From CAYYYW01 sp964476245 (GTDB taxonomy: Bacteria > Patescibacteriota > Microgenomatia > UBA1406 > HO2-37-13b): a stretch of DNA of 49,330 bases. Location of the stretch: contig CAYYYW010000008.1 of the NCBI GenBank assembly GCA_964476245.1, forward strand, positions 1 to 49,330, in the 5' to 3' direction. Shown here piece by piece: positions 38,612-46,466 of this stretch (position 1 is its first letter; each line of letters opens with the position of its first letter). The position numbers and the translations under genes are program-made. Under the pieces are notes generated by a model, which worked only from the letters and a program-made list of their open reading frames with translations, did no database searches and was not told the origin of the DNA.

Positions 38612-40216
38612 CTATTCTTCTCGCCACCCCCCGCCCCCAGATGTTGCCAGTCGATATAGGCCGTAGTAATAACCATACATCGCTCCAGCACCTAACACAC
38701 CACCCCCAGCCGCCCTATAAACCGTCATTCCACCAGTGAGTTCCGTACCTATGTTCGCCACATTAGCAGCACCCCCAAGTAAATCACCAGGGGTGGTTCC
38801 ATATAGGGCAGATGCCTTCGCTCCGGCGTATGATGCTTTTACTTCGTAACCCATCCTCTCCCAACTAACAGGTTTACCTAGCGTGGCATCACGAGCTCCA
38901 GCCCAGTAATTATCAATTATCTGTCCTGCGTGACCGGCTGTAGTGTCTAGTTCATGAGCCATAACCCCAATGTTCTTTCCTTTTACCACTTCTACATCCC
39001 AGATTTGAGTACCTGGCTGGATTTCTGTACCTTTGGACCCTAAGGTTTTCACACATCCAGCCGCAGACCGTTGTCCTGGCGGAGCCCCTTCAGTTACCGT
39101 CATCCCGTATCCCCTAGCTTCCTTCGTAATACGCTCTACATAGGCCTCACCACGAGCCTGCCTATTAGCCCAGGTGTTTTTCAAGTAACGCCAAGCAGGT
39201 GCTGCTGCGATTGCAGCTACGGGGATAGAAAGCACCACGGTGACCGCCGCGGAGGAAAGGAAAGCCATACCCACTACGAGCTGCTCAAATTCGCCCTGAG
39301 GACCATAACTATACGGATCATAATAACTAGGATCGGGGTTGTATTGATCGTATCTAATGGTAGAATTTATTGGTGTCGTAGCGGAGATACCAGGCGATCT
39401 CATTGATGCACTAGTTACGGTAATCCCCAGACCATTTCCTAAGCTACTGCTGTTTCCACCTCCTCCCCCATCGGCAATTACCGCATGACCTGTTGGGTCA
39501 GTAAAGACCATTGGGTTGTTAGCAGCGTAGGCGTATCTATTCCCTCCGCCAACCGTGTCGGCGGAGATAAAAACGCCTGTTTTTGGGTTGTAGAGGCGGG
39601 CGTTGTAGTTGTAGAGGTCGGATTCGGAGTCTTTCTCTTGGCCAGTGTAAAGATAGTTGCTGATTACTGATTGCTGATTACTGATTACTTCTCCATAGGG
39701 GAAGTAAGAAAGGAAATTAGAAGTTGGTTGAGATTTGGAATCGGTGGCAAGAACGGTAGAGCCCAGATGGTCTTGGTGGAGAAAAACAAGATTGTCTCCA
39801 GTTTTTTGGGCTAATCTCCCGTTGGCAAAGTAATATTTAGTTTCGGCCAGAGGCCGACCGTCCACTGGACGGAATAGTTGATAGTATTGATTAACATAGA
39901 TTGTTTCTCCCTCTTCTGATCTTTTGGCGATTCTTCGACCGGAAGCATCATAGAAGAATTCAACTGTTTTGCCACTTTTGACTATCTTTACGGGTAGATT
40001 GTCTTGGTTCCAGGTGATGATTCTTTCACCATCATCAGTTAGGTTGCCATTGGCATCGTATTGATAGGTAACACCATTAACTTGTTTGGGGGCGTGGAGA
40101 TGACTGGGGTCGGTGTATTCCATCTTGACTTCTTCGGCCAATACAGAAGAAACCAAACCTAAAGGTTGGAGAAGAAGAGAAAAAACTAAAATAAAAATTA
40201 GAAACTTACGCAACAT
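38612..40216 (-). CDS. RHS tip protein 2: signal peptide + YD repeat + RHS core + different C-terminal domain
   Basis: 534 aa. The same N-terminal 340 residues as tip 1 (signal, YD repeats, core ending FTDPTGHAV, hydrophobic stretch), then an unrelated C-terminal domain from about 350. That domain contains VMAHELDTTAGHAGQ, two histidines and a glutamate in an HEx6H arrangement that could be a metal site but is not a standard HExxH, and it ends in a glycine-rich, partly hydrophobic tail (AAGGGVLGAGAMYGYYYG). It starts 3 nt after the stop of the 1641-aa shell gene, so it is cotranscribed with it. Inference: an alternative effector of one modular RHS system. Confidence 0.8.
   Translation of the reverse strand: MLRKFLIFILVFSLLLQPLGLVSSVLAEEVKMEYTDPSHLHAPKQVNGVTYQYDANGNLTDDGERIITWNQDNLPVKIVKSGKTVEFFYDASGRRIAKRSEEGETIYVNQYYQLFRPVDGRPLAETKYYFANGRLAQKTGDNLVFLHQDHLGSTVLATDSKSQPTSNFLSYFPYGEVISNQQSVISNYLYTGQEKDSESDLYNYNARLYNPKTGVFISADTVGGGNRYAYAANNPMVFTDPTGHAVIADGGGGGNSSSLGNGLGITVTSASMRSPGISATTPINSTIRYDQYNPDPSYYDPYSYGPQGEFEQLVVGMAFLSSAAVTVVLSIPVAAIAAAPAWRYLKNTWANRQARGEAYVERITKEARGYGMTVTEGAPPGQRSAAGCVKTLGSKGTEIQPGTQIWDVEVVKGKNIGVMAHELDTTAGHAGQIIDNYWAGARDATLGKPVSWERMGYEVKASYAGAKASALYGTTPGDLLGGAANVANIGTELTGGMTVYRAAGGGVLGAGAMYGYYYGLYRLATSGGGGWREE
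39653..39697. repeat. In-frame microrepeat in RHS tip 2, site B
   Basis: Units TTGCTGATTACTGA repeated in tandem encode ISNQQSVISN between SYFPYGEV and YLYTGQE. They are similar in type to the site-A repeat of tip 1, not to its site-B repeat. Confidence 0.65.
39844..39872. repeat. In-frame GC-rich palindrome pair in RHS tip 2, site A
   Basis: CGGCC-AGA-GGCCG (39844-39856) and the perfect odd palindrome CCGTCCACTGGACGG (39858-39872) encode FRPVDGRPLAE between NQYYQ and TKYYF. Confidence 0.7.
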
Positions 40217-40219
40217 AAA

Positions 40220-43200
40220 TTAATCAGGTCGCACTCCTATTATAGTTGGTGTGGGTTTTGAAGTTGGGGTAGGTGTTGGACAGAAACTGGAGTAACGTTT
40301 AGGATCAATTTTGCAAAGCTCCTCCGCCGTTCCACTGAATACCTTAATACATGGGCCATCAGGTCTACCGGGGTAATTTATTTTCTTATGGGATTCGACA
40401 ACGACAAAACCTTCAAAATTAGGATAACGAGAACGGATGTCTGAAAGAACATCAACTAAAACAGGAACAAAACTCCTTTTACCAAGTTCGGTTGAATCAT
40501 TTTTCGGTTTTACCGAATCTCCAACAAAGAATAGTGATTTTCCAGCATTGTTAAAGAAACTAAAAGTAATATGCCCGCTTTCCGTTTCTGAGAGATTCTC
40601 GGCTACAAGGGCGCTGTTACGGTTAACAGGGTAGACGGTGGTTTTATTGCACGGTTCTTCCCCTTCCTCTTGTTTGAAGTTCATCCTGCCCAACTCATCG
40701 TAAGTGTATCTGGTATAAAAAGTCTTCTTGGCGGCCTCGTCGATTAGTCCAGCCACTTGGCCCCCGGTTAGACGATTCAGTTCATCATAAGTATAATCAA
40801 TTTTGAAGGGGAGGCCAGGCAGGTCTTTGCGGAGGGGGTAAGCAATTTCCTCAATGTTGCCCACCGGGTCATAACTCAAGTTTTGTGACCAAAGATCTTT
40901 CCCTCTTCCGTCTTTAACTATCTTCGATGCCAGACGGTAGGTCCGTGGCTCGTAGGTGTAGATGTTTTTTCCCTGATTGCCCAAGACCTCCTCCTCGGGC
41001 AGACCCAAAACATTGTATTTCACCGAAGAGAGGTAGGTCTGTTGGGAACTTGCTACATTATTCAGGAGACCAGCGTCGTTGTAGGAATAAGTGACTGTCT
41101 CGTGCGTCCCATCGGGGTAGGTAACCGTGCGCTGGCGGCCGGCGGCGTCGTAGGCAAATTGGGTGACAAAATTTTGGCCTTCAATCCTCTTTATCTCCGA
41201 GACTAAGCGGCCTTTAACATCATAGTTGTAGACGCTAGCCGTTTCAATAAAACCGTCTTCTGGGCGATTGGTGGCTACATCAGAGCAAAGCCGACCGATA
41301 CCATTTTGGCAAGTGTTATCGTAAACAAAAAAGGCTACCGGTTCGGCATTGGCATCACCATAATACTTGAGTTTTATTCTGTTCAAATCATCATAGACAA
41401 AACTTTTAACCTTTCCTTTAGCGTCGGTAACAGTTTTTAGAGTCCCCGTCGGGTAATAAGTATAATTCCAGCGACCCAAATCCGGGTCTTTGGACCATTC
41501 TTTCTGGCCAAACTGATTGTAGGAAACCTCGGAAACAGCGGTTTTGGCAGGAGTGCCGTCGAGGTTGGTAGTAGTCGTTTTCTTTACTCGGTTTAAATGG
41601 TCATAGTCTAGTCGGGTCTTGACATAGTAATCAGTAGGTAGTTGCGCCCCATTTTGGGGCAAGCTATTTACCTGCTTGTTGAATACTAACGTCTCAAGCG
41701 TCCGACCCAGATTGTCAACTTCCGAAATGGCTAGATGATTCTTGGGATCAAAAACCGCTGTCTTGCGGCCATAATAACCAGTCTTAGTTTTATACCAACC
41801 ACCGACGTTGGTAGGTGTACGGGACTCAATCGCCCGACCCAAAGAATCGTAATCCGCTTCGGTGCGCTCGGGCCGGTTGAAATCGGGTTGGATAAAAGTG
41901 CCACCGGCCGCGGCTTCGTAGGGCAAGAGAGTTTTTTCTGCCTGACCCAAAGTGTTGTAGCTCGTGGCAGTTAGGGCAATCTTTGCTCCATCGCCTTCCT
42001 TTTCAACTTGGGTTTCGATCACCTGACCTAAGCCGTTATAAAATTGCCAAGCATGTTGGTAGGTGACACCACTACTATCATCTTTGTCGTCTCGGCTTTG
42101 AGTGTGGACGATGAACGGATTAACCTCACCGGCAGCGTTGACATCATTGTAGTCAATTTTTGTTCGGGCTCTTTCTGGATTGACATCATCACCGGGAGAA
42201 TAACTTTCCTTTGAACGCCCTAGGCTGTCAACAATGTTTGTCCACAACTGACCGTTTACATCTTTAACAACAGTTCTGTCCGCTAAGTAAGGGTGGTTGA
42301 CAGTCATGGTGCCATTTTTGTAATAAGTCTCGGCAATATGATTTAAAGGGTTGATTACTTTATCCGGAAAAGTGTGGTAAGTATCTTCATATTCAATCGT
42401 TGACGTTCTTGTTGCCCCACCGCCCGAAGTGGCAGATGAGCTCTCGCCATAACCATCATAGGTTGTGGTCGCCTTCAGATTGCCGAAATCATAATATTCA
42501 TATTTGGCGTCTACAGTATCTCGGTTGCCAATAGTAGCATCCACCTCTTCGGGAAATTTGTAGAAAGCTCTACTAAGAGTTAACAGACCCTTACTGCCCG
42601 GAGTTTGTTTGGGATCGTTCCCTCCTTTATCATCATAAATATTCCAGTTAAGCGTCATACGTTTTGCCTTGGGACAATCACCCAAAGAATCAACAAGGTC
42701 AGTGTTGCAGGCTAAAATTTCCGTTTCTGCCACTCTATTAGTAATGTGACTGTCTAAATTGGGAAAATAGGTGTTGTGAGTTGTTCTGTAAGGATTAACC
42801 CCGTTCAGAACAAGATCGAGAACGCCGTCTCCATTGAGATCTTCCATTTTACAACTATCGACTTTGTATATTGTTGCTTGGGTTAAATTTCCCCACTGTT
42901 CTGGTGTCGTCCCGCCCGTCTTTTGGTCATCTTTATTGTATTTGTAGGTTGCTTTGCTACCTAACGGATAGCCCATGTTAGGCTCCGCGCAGGCACGGGT
43001 TTCTTTGGCGGCGATGAAATGAGGTGTATTCCAAATATCATTTTGGGTGCCGCCCTTGTCATCAGGATCTCGCAAATAATCGGTTTCGGAAACCGACAGC
43101 AGCGTATCTTTATCATCAAGAACCTCAACTCTTGCTACTCTTCCCCGCTCAGGTGAAACATAAAACTTGTCTCCTTCCGTTTTCCCTTGAATAAAGTAGT

Positions 43201-45145
43201 ATTTAGTTTCTTTTATCTTTGAACCATTATTTTTGTTAAAAACATTTTCTGTAACCAGATTGTGCCCGACCGACTCAAAGCCCGAATGATACCCATCATC
43301 AGAAATACCTACGGTAGACTTAGGATAGTTGTAAGTAGTTTTAAAAGAATTACCTCGCCCATCGTAGGCCGTTTTTTCCGTTACTCGGTGTAGACCAAAC
43401 ACCGATCCTTGAGTAACCCAGTCACCGCTCTTGGGATCATAATCCATCACGGTGTAAACTTCGTAGTTATACCCTACACTCCCCCCATAGCCGTTGCTGG
43501 CTTTCGTCAAAAGACGGTAGTTAGTAATGTTCCCAAGGCCGTCATTATGTACAGAATCATATTCAAAAGTGTAGGGTGGTAGAGCATCCGTCCCATCCTT
43601 TCCTCGAGCAGTGATCTTTGTCAATTTCGGATGCAGAGGACAAAGACTTGAAGAAGAATAACCTACACAAGTAGTATCGCCAGCACTTTCAAAATACTCC
43701 CCGTTGTTTAAATCGTACTGCCGAACAATTTTCCAAGTACCGGCCGTCTGCTTAACTTTGACATTGACCTCCATAATCCGGTTCACCGAGAAGAAAAACT
43801 GACTATCCGCCTTTTTGATCTTTCCACTCATCCAATTCGATGGTGAACCTACTGCGTAGGGAGCCCACCTTAAGGCCTTCCAATCTTCCCGGTTTGAAGT
43901 AATCGGATAAGTTGTTTCCGGATCAATATCAGGATCATACATCTCTCCATCAGGACCGGCAACTGGCCATTCAGGTTTAGTAGCTTCTGAAAAGGGCCGA
44001 AACTCAACCTTGGTATCAAAATCGCTCCCGCTCCCCGAATACTCAATTTTGTAGGGCCAGATAACACGAGGATAATATTCATTATCCTTCACCGCGGGGC
44101 CAAGCTTCTGCATCTCTTTGATGTAAGAAATACTAATCTCATTACCATGAACATCAGCAACACGGGTTAAAACCCATTTGATATAAAAGGCAGCCCATTT
44201 CTCTGGTTTGGTGGAATCATCGGCTTTGCAACCAAAATTTCGGTAATCACAACGCTTCCAGAAGTATCCTTTGGGCTCAAAAGTGTAGATAGTACCGTTA
44301 GTGTCTGTAATTCTAAAATTTTCGGGTATTTTCCCCGGGTCTGGCTCATCCCCATCAATCTTGCCAATAATACTATGTTCAATTTTTAAAAAACCTGTCG
44401 GGTCAGTGTGCCACTTCCCGGCGCACTCATTCCACTCGCCTGCAGGAACTGGCTTTGGTTGACCCTTGTCGTCTTCACCACAGAATTCTTCTGCCGTTCC
44501 CTTCTCTTTTAAGGTTTTGAACAAGCGGTATGATTGGCCGTTTAAAACCAAAGTATAGCGGTTGTTGGAGTCACGGAAGACAGAACCCAAACCGCTAAGA
44601 TCCCAACCCAAGCCTATTTGCGAAGACTGGGTAAAAAGCTGATCTGTCCAATTCTGGTGCGTCCCGTCGGGCACGATATCATACGCATCATGTTTACCAG
44701 TGCCGTTAGCATCCCTTCCCAGCATGGGACCATAAACACTATTTGAAGAATAATTAAAAGAAAGAGATGGAGTTAACCCACCCCTGCCCGGAGGAAGATC
44801 AAGAGGATAACTGATCGTCGCTCCACCGGTAAAAAGATCGGAGGAAAATCCAGAAATGGTTGGGGCTTGAAGATTTTGGACGGTGCCCTCCGCATTAGCC
44901 GTCGCTGCCTGCGCCATTGTTGCGCTCAATGTACCATACTCGATAGGATCAACAAAGTTGAGATGGCCGGGACCGGCAATGGCCGTTTCCGTCTCCGCTC
45001 TTTTTCCTCTTTTGCGAAGATCTAATTTTGTCCCAACTAAAAAAACCATCAGAAAAACAACCAACGCCATGATAAAAACACCAACTTTAGTAAAATTCTT
45101 TCTGTTTAGTTTTATCTTAGGTAGGTTCTTGAGTAGATTTCTCAT
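40220..45145 (-). CDS. Giant SpvB/YD-repeat (RHS-type) shell protein
   Basis: 1641 aa. Seen: one N-terminal membrane anchor (GVFIMALVVFLMVFLVGT), an SpvB/TcaC-like region (FTGGATISYPLDLPPGRGGL; SFNYSSNSVYG; GLGWDLSGLGSVFRD), an FG-GAP/EF-hand-like DLNGDGVLDLVL, and a long run of YD repeats in the second half (YDDLNRIKL, YDAAGRQRTV, YDELNRLTG, YDELGRMNF). The RHS core is missing: after the last YD repeat come about 130 unrelated residues and a P/T tail (TPTPTSKPTPT). Inference: the cocoon part of an RHS system whose core and tip are supplied by the downstream gene. Family knowledge: TcC/RHS proteins enclose a toxic C-terminus in a YD-repeat shell. Its promoter gives a leader of about 50 nt. 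Confidence 0.85.
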   Translation of the reverse strand: MRNLLKNLPKIKLNRKNFTKVGVFIMALVVFLMVFLVGTKLDLRKRGKRAETETAIAGPGHLNFVDPIEYGTLSATMAQAATANAEGTVQNLQAPTISGFSSDLFTGGATISYPLDLPPGRGGLTPSLSFNYSSNSVYGPMLGRDANGTGKHDAYDIVPDGTHQNWTDQLFTQSSQIGLGWDLSGLGSVFRDSNNRYTLVLNGQSYRLFKTLKEKGTAEEFCGEDDKGQPKPVPAGEWNECAGKWHTDPTGFLKIEHSIIGKIDGDEPDPGKIPENFRITDTNGTIYTFEPKGYFWKRCDYRNFGCKADDSTKPEKWAAFYIKWVLTRVADVHGNEISISYIKEMQKLGPAVKDNEYYPRVIWPYKIEYSGSGSDFDTKVEFRPFSEATKPEWPVAGPDGEMYDPDIDPETTYPITSNREDWKALRWAPYAVGSPSNWMSGKIKKADSQFFFSVNRIMEVNVKVKQTAGTWKIVRQYDLNNGEYFESAGDTTCVGYSSSSLCPLHPKLTKITARGKDGTDALPPYTFEYDSVHNDGLGNITNYRLLTKASNGYGGSVGYNYEVYTVMDYDPKSGDWVTQGSVFGLHRVTEKTAYDGRGNSFKTTYNYPKSTVGISDDGYHSGFESVGHNLVTENVFNKNNGSKIKETKYYFIQGKTEGDKFYVSPERGRVARVEVLDDKDTLLSVSETDYLRDPDDKGGTQNDIWNTPHFIAAKETRACAEPNMGYPLGSKATYKYNKDDQKTGGTTPEQWGNLTQATIYKVDSCKMEDLNGDGVLDLVLNGVNPYRTTHNTYFPNLDSHITNRVAETEILACNTDLVDSLGDCPKAKRMTLNWNIYDDKGGNDPKQTPGSKGLLTLSRAFYKFPEEVDATIGNRDTVDAKYEYYDFGNLKATTTYDGYGESSSATSGGGATRTSTIEYEDTYHTFPDKVINPLNHIAETYYKNGTMTVNHPYLADRTVVKDVNGQLWTNIVDSLGRSKESYSPGDDVNPERARTKIDYNDVNAAGEVNPFIVHTQSRDDKDDSSGVTYQHAWQFYNGLGQVIETQVEKEGDGAKIALTATSYNTLGQAEKTLLPYEAAAGGTFIQPDFNRPERTEADYDSLGRAIESRTPTNVGGWYKTKTGYYGRKTAVFDPKNHLAISEVDNLGRTLETLVFNKQVNSLPQNGAQLPTDYYVKTRLDYDHLNRVKKTTTTNLDGTPAKTAVSEVSYNQFGQKEWSKDPDLGRWNYTYYPTGTLKTVTDAKGKVKSFVYDDLNRIKLKYYGDANAEPVAFFVYDNTCQNGIGRLCSDVATNRPEDGFIETASVYNYDVKGRLVSEIKRIEGQNFVTQFAYDAAGRQRTVTYPDGTHETVTYSYNDAGLLNNVASSQQTYLSSVKYNVLGLPEEEVLGNQGKNIYTYEPRTYRLASKIVKDGRGKDLWSQNLSYDPVGNIEEIAYPLRKDLPGLPFKIDYTYDELNRLTGGQVAGLIDEAAKKTFYTRYTYDELGRMNFKQEEGEEPCNKTTVYPVNRNSALVAENLSETESGHITFSFFNNAGKSLFFVGDSVKPKNDSTELGKRSFVPVLVDVLSDIRSRYPNFEGFVVVESHKKINYPGRPDGPCIKVFSGTAEELCKIDPKRYSSFCPTPTPTSKPTPTIIGVRPD

Positions 45146-45202
45146 CGTATTAAAATTTTAATCCAATTTAATCCAAGCTTAGAAACCATAGAATTAATTT
45201 AA

Positions 45203-45231
45203 AGAATAAAATTTAAAAAAACAATTGTCAA
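45203..45231 (-). promoter_or_regulatory. Promoter of the RHS shell operon
   Basis: Minus strand TTGACA (45226-45231), 17-nt spacer, TATTCT (45203-45208). The leader of about 50 nt contains a tandem GGATTAAATT repeat. Confidence 0.6.
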
Positions 45232-45253
45232 GGAGTAAATGAAAAAATTCTTC

Positions 45254-45281
45254 TTGATTATTAATTTTTTTAATGTATAAT
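45254..45281 (+). promoter_or_regulatory. Promoter of rplJ-rplL
   Basis: TTGATT (45254-45259), 16-nt spacer, TATAAT (45276-45281), divergent from the RHS shell promoter. Confidence 0.65.
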
Positions 45282-45287
45282 GTTTTC

Positions 45288-45354
45288 ATCTTGAAGATTA
45301 CAGGTTGTCCTGACTTAGTCAAGGTTTAAAAATTTCCCTGTAAGAAAGATATTT
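45288..45354 (+). promoter_or_regulatory. Structured rplJ leader (L10-type)
   Basis: About 67 nt of leader with a 7-bp closing stem TTACAGG (45298-45304) / CCTGTAA (45337-45343) around an inner bulged hairpin (CCTGA...TCAAGG). In many bacteria L10(L12)4 binds such a leader to repress its own operon. This is one of the few long leaders in the window, which fits a regulatory role. Confidence 0.5.
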
Positions 45355-45882
45355 ATGCCCAGCTTAAAAAAAATTCAAATCGTCAATTCTTTAGTTGAAA
45401 AAATAAAGCAATCCCCTAACTTTATTTTAATTCATTTTGAAAACATTCCTCACCAAAAATTAGAACAATTAAGGCAAATTCTTCGTCCCGCAACTTCCTC
45501 TTTTCAAGTGGTCAAAAATTCATTACTTAAAGTTGCCGTTCAAAAAATTAATAAAAAAGAAATTGCCAGCGAAGAAGTTTTGACCGGAACATCGGCTTTA
45601 TTAACTTTACCTGCTGATTGGACCACTGCCCTATCCACTTTTTGGAAGTTCGCTAAAACCGAAGGCCGGCTTTCATTTAAAATTGGGGTAATTGATAACC
45701 AAATTTACCAAAAAGACGACTTGACGAAATTAGCTCAATTACCTTCTAAAGAAGAATTGATGGGTAAAGTTGTCTTTTTAATAAAATCACCCTTGGCAAG
45801 AATTGTTCAAGGGTTAAAATCCTCACCGGAAAGAATGATAAGAGTTTTAAAGTTTAAAAGTTTGAAAGTTTATAAAGGTTAA
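45355..45882 (+). CDS. rplJ: Ribosomal protein L10
   Basis: 175 aa. Seen: an N-terminal KKIQIVNSLVEKIKQSPNFI segment, the RQILRPATSSFQVVKNSLLK RNA-binding part and the LTGTSALLTL strand typical of L10, then the C-terminal helix that carries L7/L12 dimers. It builds the ribosomal stalk base. The last residues (RVLKFKSLKVYKG) are encoded by a tandem AAAGTTTRAAAGTTT-type microrepeat, apparently a C-terminal extension. First gene of the rplJ-rplL operon. Confidence 0.93.
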   Translation: MPSLKKIQIVNSLVEKIKQSPNFILIHFENIPHQKLEQLRQILRPATSSFQVVKNSLLKVAVQKINKKEIASEEVLTGTSALLTLPADWTTALSTFWKFAKTEGRLSFKIGVIDNQIYQKDDLTKLAQLPSKEELMGKVVFLIKSPLARIVQGLKSSPERMIRVLKFKSLKVYKG

Positions 45883-45883
45883 A

Positions 45884-45889
45884 AGGAGG
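45884..45889 (+). promoter_or_regulatory. Strong Shine-Dalgarno of rplL
   Basis: AGGAGG with an 8-nt spacer to the ATG at 45898. It decides against the earlier in-frame GTG at 45889, which overlaps the SD itself. Confidence 0.85.
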
Positions 45890-45897
45890 TGTTTAAT

Positions 45898-46299
45898 ATG
45901 AGTGACGAAAAAAAATTATCGGTAAAAGTAGAAAAAATAGCCAAAGAAATTGAGGCGTTAACTGCTCTGGAGCTTTCTGAACTTGCCTCACACCTTGAGA
46001 AAAAATTTGGCGTTTCCGCAATGCCAATGGCCGCATCGCCAGTGGCCGGACCAACCACGTCTGACGCGGCGGCCAAAGAGGAAAAAACTATTTTCACAGT
46101 TAATCTGGTTTCGGCCGGCGCCAACAAATTAGCCGTCATTAAAGCTGTTCGTGAGCTTCTCCCCAATTTGGGCTTGATGGATGCCAAAAAATTAGTGGAA
46201 AGCACGCCTAAAGAATTGTTAAAGGACGTAAAAAAAGAAGCGTCCGAAGAAGCCAAGAAAAAAATTGAAACCGCCGGAGGAAAAGTGGAATTAAAGTAA
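45898..46299 (+). CDS. rplL: Ribosomal protein L7/L12
   Basis: 133 aa. N-terminal dimerisation helices (LTALELSELASHLEKKFGV), an Ala/Pro-rich hinge (MPMAASPVAGPTTSDAAA), and the conserved C-terminal domain (KLAVIKAVRELLPNLGLMDAKKLVESTPKE split by normal spacing). It forms the ribosomal stalk that recruits translation GTPases. It starts 15 nt after rplJ. Confidence 0.96.
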   Translation: MSDEKKLSVKVEKIAKEIEALTALELSELASHLEKKFGVSAMPMAASPVAGPTTSDAAAKEEKTIFTVNLVSAGANKLAVIKAVRELLPNLGLMDAKKLVESTPKELLKDVKKEASEEAKKKIETAGGKVELK

Positions 46300-46326
46300 T
46301 TGTTTGTTATATAAATATCTTACGTC

Positions 46327-46423
46327 ATTCTGGTAAGTCCCAACGTAATCTCGGGACGCATCCAGAATCTATTTGCACTTCGGATTCTGGGGTCCCCCGA
46401 CACAACGTCAGGGTCTCCAGAAT
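46327..46423. repeat. Alternating inverted repeat (BIME-like) after rplL
   Basis: ATTCTGG/CCAGAAT occurs four times in alternating orientation (46327-46333, 46362-46368, 46384-46390, 46417-46423). The first pair is reinforced by GTCCC/GGGAC (46337-46341 and 46353-46357). It can fold as successive or alternative hairpins. It lies 27 nt after the rplL stop and may end or protect the operon mRNA. Confidence 0.75.
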
Positions 46424-46466
46424 AACTGTGTAACTTCTAATTATGGTGAAGGACTAACTTCTGAGG

